Below are positions 33,139-40,427 of a DNA stretch of 58,795 nucleotides, piece by piece. Made by a program: the position numbers and the translations under genes. The DNA lies in contig JAZSAT010000019.1 in the NCBI GenBank assembly GCA_045602025.1, positions 1 to 58,795 of the forward strand. Reading direction: 5' to 3'. The notes beneath the pieces were generated by a model, which saw nothing but the letters and a program-made list of their open reading frames with translations, made no database searches and was not told the origin of the DNA. Origin of the DNA: RGIG5579 sp045602025. GTDB lineage: Bacteria > Bacillota > Clostridia > Oscillospirales > SIG627. How positions within the stretch are numbered: position 1 is the stretch's first letter; the number at the start of each line of letters is the position of its first letter.

Positions 33139-34773
33139 ATGGCAATTACTGATTTTTTGGAACGAAATGCACGTCTGTACGGTCAGGAGTGTGCACTGGT
33201 AGAATTAAACCCCAGCGAGGAAAGAGATAAGGGCGTGACCTGGCGCGAATTTCAGCTGATCGAAAGCGCAGCGGATGCTCCTTACAGAAGAGAGATCTCC
33301 TGGCGTGATTTTGATCGCAGAGCCAACCGCTTTGCCAATCTTTTGCTCAGCCGCGGATATGAGAGAGGCACCAAGGTAGCGATTCTTTTAATGAACTGCC
33401 TGGAATGGCTTCCCATTTACTTTGGTATTTTAAAGGCAGGCTGTATTGCCGTGCCTATGAATTTCCGTTATTCGGGAGATGAGATCAAGTACTGCGCCGA
33501 GCTTGCGGATGTTTCCGTTTTGGTGTTCGGACCTGAATTTGTGACCCGAATTGATCCCATTGCCGAGGAAATGACAGGCGTGGAGACCTTTTTCTATGTG
33601 GGAAAAAACCTTCCCTCCTATGCCCAGGACTGTATGAAGCTTTGTGGCTACTGCTCCTCCTCTGCACCTCCTGTAAAGCTTGAGGATGAGGACGATGCCG
33701 CCATTTACTTTTCTTCCGGTACCACAGGCTTTCCCAAGGCGATCCTTCACAATCACCGCGCTCTTGTGTCCTCCTGTATGACTGAGCAGAATCACCACGG
33801 CCAGGGAAGAGACGATGTGTTCCTTTGCATTCCGCCTCTTTATCATACCGGTGCGAAAATGCACTGGTTCGGCTCCCTTCTTTCTGCAAGCCGCGCCGTG
33901 CTTCTCCGCGGTGTAAAGCCCGAATGGATCCTCCGTGCGGTGACGGAAGAAAAATGCACCATCGTGTGGCTCCTTGTTCCTTGGGCACAGGATTTGCTTG
34001 ACGCGATTGAAAGCGGCAAGATCCGTCTTTCCGATTACCTTCTGGATCAGTGGAGACTGATGCACATCGGCGCACAGCCCGTGCCTCCCAGCCTCATTCA
34101 CCGCTGGAAGAAGGTATTCCCCCATCATCAGTACGATACCAACTACGGCCTGTCCGAATCTATCGGACCCGGCTGTGTTCATCTGGGCATAGAAAATATT
34201 CATAAGGTAGGTGCCATCGGAAAGCCCGGCTATCTTTGGGAAACCAAGATCATTACTCCTGACGGAGAAGAGGTTTCGAAGGGAGAAGTGGGCGAGCTTT
34301 GCGTGAAGGGCCCCGGTGTGATGCAGTGCTATTACAAGAATCCTGCCGCCACCGAAGAGGTGCTGAAAAACGGCTGGCTCCACACGGGCGATATGGCAAA
34401 GGAAGATGAGGACGGCTTTATCTATCTGGTAGACAGAAAGAAGGATGTCATTATCACCGGCGGTGAGAATCTTTATCCCGTTCAGATCGAGGATTTCCTC
34501 CGTGCAAACAATAAGATCAAGGATGTGGCGGTGATCGGCCTTCCCGATGCCAGACTCGGCGAAATTGCCGCGGCTATTGTGGAATTGAAGGAAGGTGTAA
34601 GTGCTACAAAAGAAGAGATCGATGCCTTCTGCGAGGCACTTCCCCGCTATAAGCGCCCCAAAGCGATCATTTTTGACAAGGTGCCCCGCAATCCCACCGG
34701 TAAGATCGAAAAGCCGCGTCTCCGTGAAAAATACTGCAAGGGCAGTCTTGTAGAGGCGCAGATCAACAGTTAA
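33139..34773 (+). CDS. AMP-forming acyl/aryl-CoA ligase under T-box control
   Basis: 544 residues from ATG 33139 (AAAGGAG site), the first gene after the T-box terminator. Adenylate-forming motifs: YFSSGTTGFPKAILHNHRAL near 191, YGLSESIGPGCVHLG, GWLHTGDMAKEDEDGFIYLV, DRKKDVIITGGENLYPVQIE, and the C-terminal catalytic Lys in NPTGKIEKPRLR. The family forms acyl-CoA from an acid, ATP and CoA. Its place with a symporter and IorAB, under an apparent tyrosine T-box, suggests an aryl acid such as 4-hydroxyphenylacetate or phenylacetate as substrate (inference). A general fatty-acid ligase cannot be excluded. Confidence 0.85.
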   Translation: MAITDFLERNARLYGQECALVELNPSEERDKGVTWREFQLIESAADAPYRREISWRDFDRRANRFANLLLSRGYERGTKVAILLMNCLEWLPIYFGILKAGCIAVPMNFRYSGDEIKYCAELADVSVLVFGPEFVTRIDPIAEEMTGVETFFYVGKNLPSYAQDCMKLCGYCSSSAPPVKLEDEDDAAIYFSSGTTGFPKAILHNHRALVSSCMTEQNHHGQGRDDVFLCIPPLYHTGAKMHWFGSLLSASRAVLLRGVKPEWILRAVTEEKCTIVWLLVPWAQDLLDAIESGKIRLSDYLLDQWRLMHIGAQPVPPSLIHRWKKVFPHHQYDTNYGLSESIGPGCVHLGIENIHKVGAIGKPGYLWETKIITPDGEEVSKGEVGELCVKGPGVMQCYYKNPAATEEVLKNGWLHTGDMAKEDEDGFIYLVDRKKDVIITGGENLYPVQIEDFLRANNKIKDVAVIGLPDARLGEIAAAIVELKEGVSATKEEIDAFCEALPRYKRPKAIIFDKVPRNPTGKIEKPRLREKYCKGSLVEAQINS

Positions 34774-34790
34774 TCAGAAGGAAGGATATT

Positions 34791-36347
34791 ATGACAGCAC
34801 AAGTTTTTACAACAATTTTAGTGGTTGCATTTTTTGCATTGATGGTTTTTGTCGGATTTTTGTGCAGAAAAAGAGCCACCGATGTTGACGGATTTGTTTT
34901 AGGCGGACGAAATGTAGGCCCCTGGCTGACTGCGTTTGCTTACGGTACCAGCTACTTTTCCGCAGTAATTTTTGTAGGCTATGCGGGACAGTTCGGCTGG
35001 AACTTCGGTGTTTCCTCCACCTGGATCGGACTTGGAAATGCCTTTATCGGATCTCTTCTTGCCTGGGTGATCTTAGGCAGAAGGACCCGTATTATGACCC
35101 AGCACTTAAATTCTAAGACCATGCCCGACTTTTTCCAGAAGCGTTACGATTCTGGAAAATTAAAGGTGGCGGCGAGTATCATTGTATTTATCTTTCTGAT
35201 CCCTTATACCGCATCTCTTTACAACGGTCTTTCCAGCCTTTTTGCCATTGCCTTTGATGTGCCTTACTGGGCATGCATTGTAGTGATGGCGTGCCTTACA
35301 GGCCTTTATGTGATCTTCGGCGGATATATGGCAACGGCCATTAACGACTTTATTCAGGGCCTTATTATGCTGTTCGGTATTGTAGCGGTGATTGCCGCGG
35401 TCCTTTCCCAAAACGGCGGACTTTCCGATTCTCTTTCTCTTCTTGCCCAGAAGAGCGGATGGGAATACACCTCCCTTTTCGGTCCGGATCCCCTTTTCCT
35501 TGTGGTGGTGGTATTTCTTACTTCTCTGGGTACCTGGGGACTTCCTCAGATGGTGGGGAAATTTTATGCCATCAAGGGAGAGGGTGCCATTAAGAAGGGT
35601 ACGGTCATTTCCACTGTTTTTGCCATTGTAGTGGCAGGTGGCTGTTACTTCCTCGGCGGCTTTGGCAGACTGTTTGTTACTCCCGAAAATGTTTCCAAAA
35701 ACGGCTTCGACTCCATTATTCCTACGATGCTTTCGGGCCTGAGCCCTTACATCATCGGTGTGGTGATCGTTCTGGTGCTTTCCGCTTCTATGTCGACGCT
35801 TTCCTCCCTGGTCCTGACCTCTTCCTCCACGCTGACTCTTGATGTGATCTTCCCTGCGGGAAAAAAGGAGGTAAAGGAAAACAAAAAGATCCTTACCATG
35901 CGTCTTTTCATTGTGTTCTTTATCGTGCTTTCCGCGCTGATCGCTATTTTGAAGGATACCATCTGGTCTGATTTTGTGTTTATTGCACAGATGATGGGTG
36001 TATCCTGGGGTGCTTTGGCAGGGTCCTTCTTGGCACCGTTCCTTTACGGTCTCTATTGGAAAAAGACTACCCGCGCCGCTGTATGGACCTCCTTCGGATT
36101 CGGTGTGGGAATGATGTGCGTGCAGCTTCTTGTTTCCATGAAGTATCTGACCTTCGGAGGAATCCTTGCCTTTGTTTTCCGCAATTCTCTCTATTCCGGT
36201 GTGATCGCAATGCTGGGCGGCCTTGTTTTGGTTCCCGTTGTAAGCCTTCTTACAGGGAAGACAAAGCCCCATGATACCGAAGAGATGTTTTCCTGCTATG
36301 AAAAGGAAAATACCGTTGCGGCCAAAAGAGCATTGAGCGAACAATAA
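34791..36347 (+). CDS. Sodium:solute symporter (SSS family)
   Basis: 518 residues with about 13 membrane helices. SSS-family features: FVLGGRNVGPWLTAFAYGTS in the first helices, the Na+-site helix region GFGVGMMC/LSASMSTLSSLVLTSSSTLT near 325-345, and GLYVIFGGYMATAINDFIQG. Imports an organic solute with Na+. It starts 17 bases after the CoA ligase with an AAGGAAGG site and is followed by a strong terminator, so these two genes form the minimal T-box transcript. The natural candidate cargo is the acid activated by the ligase (inference); proline, acetate or other acids are alternatives within the family. Confidence 0.88.
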   Translation: MTAQVFTTILVVAFFALMVFVGFLCRKRATDVDGFVLGGRNVGPWLTAFAYGTSYFSAVIFVGYAGQFGWNFGVSSTWIGLGNAFIGSLLAWVILGRRTRIMTQHLNSKTMPDFFQKRYDSGKLKVAASIIVFIFLIPYTASLYNGLSSLFAIAFDVPYWACIVVMACLTGLYVIFGGYMATAINDFIQGLIMLFGIVAVIAAVLSQNGGLSDSLSLLAQKSGWEYTSLFGPDPLFLVVVVFLTSLGTWGLPQMVGKFYAIKGEGAIKKGTVISTVFAIVVAGGCYFLGGFGRLFVTPENVSKNGFDSIIPTMLSGLSPYIIGVVIVLVLSASMSTLSSLVLTSSSTLTLDVIFPAGKKEVKENKKILTMRLFIVFFIVLSALIAILKDTIWSDFVFIAQMMGVSWGALAGSFLAPFLYGLYWKKTTRAAVWTSFGFGVGMMCVQLLVSMKYLTFGGILAFVFRNSLYSGVIAMLGGLVLVPVVSLLTGKTKPHDTEEMFSCYEKENTVAAKRALSEQ

Positions 36348-36364
36348 AGAAAAAAATAGAAATT

Positions 36365-36397
36365 GCAAGAAAGGTGTAAGCCTTTCTTGCTTTTTTT
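36365..36397 (+). terminator. Terminator after the symporter gene
   Basis: GCAAGAAAGG TGTAAG CCTTTCTTGC, a perfect 10-base stem followed by seven T residues. Its right arm overlaps the -35 of a promoter for iorAB. Confidence 0.8.
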
Positions 36398-36415
36398 CGA
36401 AAGAGGATGTATAAT
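36387..36415 (+). promoter_or_regulatory. Internal promoter for iorAB
   Basis: TTGCTT (36387-36392) and perfect TATAAT (36410-36415), 17-base spacer. The -35 is embedded in the preceding terminator. Confidence 0.6.
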
Positions 36416-36456
36416 GAAAGCATCTTTTTACAAAGTTGAATTTTGAGGTATTTTGT

Positions 36457-38178
36457 ATGAAAAAATTGATGCTCGGAAACGAGGCGGTTGCCCGCGGTCT
36501 TTATGAAGCGGGATGCTCTTTTGTTTCCAGTTACCCCGGTACTCCCAGCACGGAGATCACTGAAAGTGTTGCCAAATTTAAGGAAGTATATGCAGAGTGG
36601 GCACCCAACGAAAAGGTGGCAATGGAATCTGCCTTTGGCGCATGTCTTGCCGGCAAGAGAAGCTTTTGCGGTATGAAGCATGTAGGGCTGAATGTTGCCG
36701 CTGACCCCCTCTTTACCATTTCCTATACCGGTGTGAATGCCGGTATGATCATCGGCGTTGCTGACGATGCGGGAATGCACTCCTCTCAGAATGAGCAGGA
36801 TTCCCGTCATTATGCACGCGCCGCCAAGATCCCTATGCTTGAGCCCAGTGATTCCGCTGAGGCGATCCTTTTCACCAAAAAGGCCTATGAGATCAGCGAG
36901 AAGTTTGACACCCCTGTTCTTCTGAAAATGTGCACCCGCGTTTCCCACTCCCAGAGCGTTGTAGAGGAAGGGGAAAGAGTAGAGTGTGAAAAGCTTTATG
37001 AGAAAAATCCCCAGAAGTACATTATGATGCCCGGTAATGCCCGCCTTCGCCACCCTGTTGTGGAAGCGCGCACCAGAGCTCTCGTATCCTTTGCGGAGAC
37101 CGATGATGTGAACCGCGTAGAAGAGGGAAGAGAAAAGGAGATCGGTATCATTACCTCCTCCACCTCCTACCAGTATGTGAAGGAAGTATTCGGGGACAAG
37201 TACCCTGTAATGAAGCTTGGTATGATCTGGCCTCTTCCCGAAGAGAAGATTCTCTCCTTTGCAAAAAAGGTAGAAAAGCTCTATGTGGTAGAAGAGCTTG
37301 ATGGCTTTGTGGAAGAACATGTGCGCAGTCTCGGTCTTGATGTAGTCGGAAAGGACCTGTTTGGTCTGATCGGCGAATTCAGCCAGAACAGCGTTGCGGA
37401 GAAAATGGGAGAAAAGGTTCCCGAAGGCGTAAAGCTTGAGGATGCGATCCCCCCCAGACCTCCCGTTATGTGTGCAGGCTGTCCTCACAGAGGCCTCTTC
37501 TATACCCTTGTTAAGAATAAGCTCACCGTTCTCGGTGATATCGGCTGTTATACCCTGGGTGCAGTGCCCCCTCTTTCCGCTTTGGATTCCACCATTTGTA
37601 TGGGTGCATCCGTTTCCGGTCTTCACGGCTTTGTGAAGGCAGGGGGAGAAAAGGGCGGAAAGCGCGCTGTCGGCGTGATCGGCGATTCCACCTTTATGCA
37701 TTCGGGTATGACCGGTCTTGTGAATATGGCATATAACGATTCCTGCGGTACGGTGATCATCGTGGATAACTCCATCACCGGTATGACAGGCCATCAGCAG
37801 AACCCCACCACCGGTATGAACTTAAAAGGCGATCCCGCAGCGAAGGTAGACCTTGAGGCACTTTGCCGTGCCTGCGGTATTGAACGAGTTCGCGTGGTAG
37901 ACCCCTATGACCTTGCCGAAACGGAAAAGGTCGTTCTGGAGGAGGTTGGTACCGATGCTCCTTCCGTGATCATTTCCCGCAGACCTTGCGCATTGCTTAA
38001 GAGCGTAAAGCATCCCGGACCCATCTCGGTAGATACGGACAAATGCAAAGGCTGCAAGGCTTGTATGAAGATCGGCTGTCCCGCCATCAGCATGAAGGAC
38101 AAAAAGGCCGTGATCGATAACACCCTTTGCACCGGCTGCGGTGTTTGCACCCAGCTTTGCAAATTCGGTGCACTGTAA
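36457..38178 (+). CDS. iorA: Indolepyruvate:ferredoxin oxidoreductase alpha subunit
   Basis: TPP- and iron-sulfur-dependent 2-oxoacid oxidoreductase, 573 residues from ATG 36457. With IorB it interconverts aryl pyruvates (indole-, phenyl-, 4-hydroxyphenylpyruvate) and aryl-acetyl-CoA plus CO2, using ferredoxin. The N-terminal pyrimidine domain starts LGNEAVARGLYEAGCSFVSS; CAGCPHRGLFY and the TPP segment GDIGCYTLG...GDSTFMHSGMTGLVN lie in the second half; two 4Fe-4S motifs close the protein (CKGCKACMKIGCP, CTGCGVCTQLCK). The ribosome site is modest (TTGAGGT). It follows the ligase and symporter, separated by a terminator plus promoter. The direction of catalysis is not fixed by sequence. Confidence 0.94.
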   Translation: MKKLMLGNEAVARGLYEAGCSFVSSYPGTPSTEITESVAKFKEVYAEWAPNEKVAMESAFGACLAGKRSFCGMKHVGLNVAADPLFTISYTGVNAGMIIGVADDAGMHSSQNEQDSRHYARAAKIPMLEPSDSAEAILFTKKAYEISEKFDTPVLLKMCTRVSHSQSVVEEGERVECEKLYEKNPQKYIMMPGNARLRHPVVEARTRALVSFAETDDVNRVEEGREKEIGIITSSTSYQYVKEVFGDKYPVMKLGMIWPLPEEKILSFAKKVEKLYVVEELDGFVEEHVRSLGLDVVGKDLFGLIGEFSQNSVAEKMGEKVPEGVKLEDAIPPRPPVMCAGCPHRGLFYTLVKNKLTVLGDIGCYTLGAVPPLSALDSTICMGASVSGLHGFVKAGGEKGGKRAVGVIGDSTFMHSGMTGLVNMAYNDSCGTVIIVDNSITGMTGHQQNPTTGMNLKGDPAAKVDLEALCRACGIERVRVVDPYDLAETEKVVLEEVGTDAPSVIISRRPCALLKSVKHPGPISVDTDKCKGCKACMKIGCPAISMKDKKAVIDNTLCTGCGVCTQLCKFGAL

Positions 38179-38192
38179 GAAGGGAGACGGAT

Positions 38193-38765
38193 ATGAAAAC
38201 ACAGAACATTATGATCGTCGGTGTGGGCGGACAGGGAAGCCTTCTGGCATCCAAGCTTTTGGGCAGACTTCTTCTCACCCGCGGATATAATATTAAGATA
38301 TCGGAAGTACACGGAATGAGCCAGCGCGGCGGCAGCGTTGTGACCTATGTGCGCTTCGGTGATAAGGTATATTCTCCCGTGATCGACAAGGGCGAGGCGG
38401 ATTTTATCGTTTCCTTTGAGCTTCTGGAAGCGGCTCGCTGGACCGAGTACTTGAAAAAAGACGGCAAGATCATTGTGAACACCCAAAAGATCAACCCTAT
38501 GCCTGTGATCATCGGCGCGGCAGAGTATCCTGAAAACCTGGAACAGAAGATTTTGGATAAAGGCATTTCTCTGGAGGCCTTTGACGCCCTTTCCCTTGCA
38601 GAAAAAGCAGGTAGCGCCAAGGCAGTGAACATTGCCCTGATGGGTAAGCTTTCCCGCTTCTTTGATTTTTCCGAGGAAGAGTGGATGCGCGCCATTGAAG
38701 AAAGCGTTCCTCCGAAATTTTTGGAACTGAACAAAAAAGCATTTCTCCTTGGAAGAGAGGCTTAA
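38193..38765 (+). CDS. iorB: Indolepyruvate:ferredoxin oxidoreductase beta subunit
   Basis: 190 residues, the gamma-type domain of 2-oxoacid:ferredoxin oxidoreductases. Motifs: MIVGVGGQGSLLASKLLGRL at the N-terminus, EVHGMSQRGGSVVTYVRFG near 38-56, and MGKLSRFFDF near the C-terminus. It forms the active enzyme with IorA. It starts 14 bases after iorA, with a GGGAG site, and ends at a strong terminator. Two-subunit Ior enzymes of this size are common in anaerobic archaea and clostridia. Confidence 0.93.
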   Translation: MKTQNIMIVGVGGQGSLLASKLLGRLLLTRGYNIKISEVHGMSQRGGSVVTYVRFGDKVYSPVIDKGEADFIVSFELLEAARWTEYLKKDGKIIVNTQKINPMPVIIGAAEYPENLEQKILDKGISLEAFDALSLAEKAGSAKAVNIALMGKLSRFFDFSEEEWMRAIEESVPPKFLELNKKAFLLGREA

Positions 38766-38767
38766 AT

Positions 38768-38800
38768 AAAACGCCCAAGTGTATTTACACTTGGGCGTTT
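38768..38800. terminator. Terminator after iorB, possibly bidirectional
   Basis: AAACGCCCAAGTG / CACTTGGGCGTTT, a 13-base stem with a 7-base centre, between convergent genes. Confidence 0.82.
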
Positions 38801-38807
38801 CTCTGTT

Positions 38808-40277
38808 TTATTTGCTTTGTGCGGCGTTTAAGTAGCTGTCTACTTCGGCTTTGCAGGAGGCGTTGATCGAGGCAAGGCCTTCACCTACCAGTGCCATGGT
38901 GCGGTTGTAGGAATACTGGGCTTCCGTATTTTCAAATTCGGTCAGGCCGAAGGTCTTCATCCAGTCAATGCTCTTGTCCAGGGGAATGACGGTGTATTCA
39001 TCAAAGGAGCTGTTTACGGGATTGGAATTTTGATGAAAGCCACGACCCATACACCAGGTGGGAAGAACATCTACCCCTGTGATCATAACCTTGCCGTCGT
39101 CGTATTTGGAGGCGGTGACGGTGAAAAAGAGTCCGTCCTCGGTGTGACCGTTGTCGTTACAGGTGGGACCGTGCTCCAGGCGGTGCTCGTCCTTGGTCCG
39201 GTCTGATACATCCGGCCAGTCACAGCCGGCAAAATGCCATGAATCCTGATAGCAGTGGGGAGAGTTTGCCTTGGTGCCTCCCGCCATATGCTCGATCTGT
39301 TGACCGGAAAAGAGATTGCCGAAGGAGTACAGGCAAATGGTCTTGTGAGTGCCGTCGGTGCTTCTGATCAATTCCAGCGGCTGGATCTTATGAGGGTGGC
39401 CGCCAACGATCACATCTACGCCCATATCGCAAAGCTTTTGGGCAATGGCCTTCTGGGTATCGTTGGGTGTGAGGGAATATTCTTCGCCCCAGTGGAGATA
39501 CAGATAAATAAGCTCTGCGCCCTTTTCACGCATTTGTGAAATCATGGGCTCTACATCCCGATAAAAGGCTTCCGGCTCTGCCTGGCTGAAGCCGTTGGTA
39601 TTCCAGCAAAATGAGTAGGTGTAACTCATCATACCGATCTTGATGCCCCCGATCTCCTTGATCAGGTATCGGTCGTCTGTTTTTGTCATACGGCTGCCTG
39701 TATAGTCCATGCCGTATTCCTTCAGGGTCTCCATGGTTTTTGTGATACCGGGAATACCGCCGTCTGAAATATGGTTATTGGCTGTAAGGCCCAAATCATA
39801 CCCGCAGTTTTTCAGTGCCTCCACAACGGTGGCGGGCACCTTGAAGGGGAGAGCGGTGTAGTTCCCGTCGGTGCTGACGGAAAATTCTGCGTTTACCACA
39901 GCGTAATCCACTGCCGAGGTATAGGGCTGCAAAAGGGCAAAGGAACGGTTAAAATCATATTTTCCCGTTTCGGCATTGTAGGAGGCCTTCAGGACCGTGT
40001 TGTGAATGAGCACATCTCCGGAATTGCCTACTGTCGCGGTGGCTACTACCTGAGGAATTTTGATTTCTTCCTCGGTTTTTTCTTCCTCGGTGATTGTTTC
40101 CTCGGTCAGAGGCTGAGTGGATTCCGTTTCTTTCTTGTTTTCACTAAATTTTTCATTTTTGAAGAAGTGATCAAGCAGAAGGATCAGTCCCACCGCCGCC
40201 AAAATCAAAACGACCAGTAGTACAACGGGGAAAACGCGGATTCTTCGCTTTCTGTTTCTTTTCATTTTCTGAGGCAT
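38808..40277 (-). CDS. CapA-family (poly-gamma-glutamate synthesis-like) membrane-anchored protein
   Basis: 489 residues from the ATG at 40277. A positively charged N-terminus is followed by one membrane helix (about 15-37), a Thr/Glu-rich linker (about 45-70) and a CapA/PGA_cap metallophosphatase-like domain. Visible sites: GNSGDVLIHN, VNAEFSVSTD, LTANNHISDGG, LYLHWGEEYS and VGGHPHKIQPLE. In this family these Asp, Asn and His residues form a metal site. CapA proteins act in poly-glutamate capsule formation, but many family members have other, unknown roles; no capB or capC lies nearby. Monocistronic. Confidence 0.82.
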   Translation of the reverse strand: MPQKMKRNRKRRIRVFPVVLLVVLILAAVGLILLLDHFFKNEKFSENKKETESTQPLTEETITEEEKTEEEIKIPQVVATATVGNSGDVLIHNTVLKASYNAETGKYDFNRSFALLQPYTSAVDYAVVNAEFSVSTDGNYTALPFKVPATVVEALKNCGYDLGLTANNHISDGGIPGITKTMETLKEYGMDYTGSRMTKTDDRYLIKEIGGIKIGMMSYTYSFCWNTNGFSQAEPEAFYRDVEPMISQMREKGAELIYLYLHWGEEYSLTPNDTQKAIAQKLCDMGVDVIVGGHPHKIQPLELIRSTDGTHKTICLYSFGNLFSGQQIEHMAGGTKANSPHCYQDSWHFAGCDWPDVSDRTKDEHRLEHGPTCNDNGHTEDGLFFTVTASKYDDGKVMITGVDVLPTWCMGRGFHQNSNPVNSSFDEYTVIPLDKSIDWMKTFGLTEFENTEAQYSYNRTMALVGEGLASINASCKAEVDSYLNAAQSK

Positions 40278-40311
40278 ATCACAAAGTCCTTTCCTTGGGG
40301 TTCTTTCTTCC

Positions 40312-40340
40312 AATATAGTACAAATCATCCGGTTCGTCAA
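40312..40340 (-). promoter_or_regulatory. Promoter of the CapA-like gene
   Basis: -35 TTGACG (40335-40340) and -10 TATATT (40312-40317) on the minus strand, 17-base spacer. Confidence 0.65.
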
Positions 40341-40390
40341 CCAAAAGACTATTTTTTTTAAAAAGAAGAGGGAATTTGGAAGGAAAAGAA

Positions 40391-40420
40391 AAAACACACC
40401 CGAAATTTCGGGTGTGTTTT
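40391..40420 (-). terminator. Terminator after the BspA/cohesin/dockerin gene
   Basis: A perfect 30-base palindrome with arms AAAACACACCCGAAA, followed by a T-rich stretch on the minus strand. Confidence 0.82.
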
Positions 40421-40427
40421 TGTTTGT

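Noticed and set aside
36250..37794. A 514-codon open frame antisense to iorA and the end of the symporter gene
   Set aside because: Shadow of iorA codon bias; no start signals.
33139..38765. Simple catabolic reading of the ligase-symporter-iorAB cluster as amino-acid fermentation
   Set aside because: A T-box induces on amino-acid starvation, the opposite of what a degradation operon needs. It remains possible for iorAB alone, which has its own promoter.
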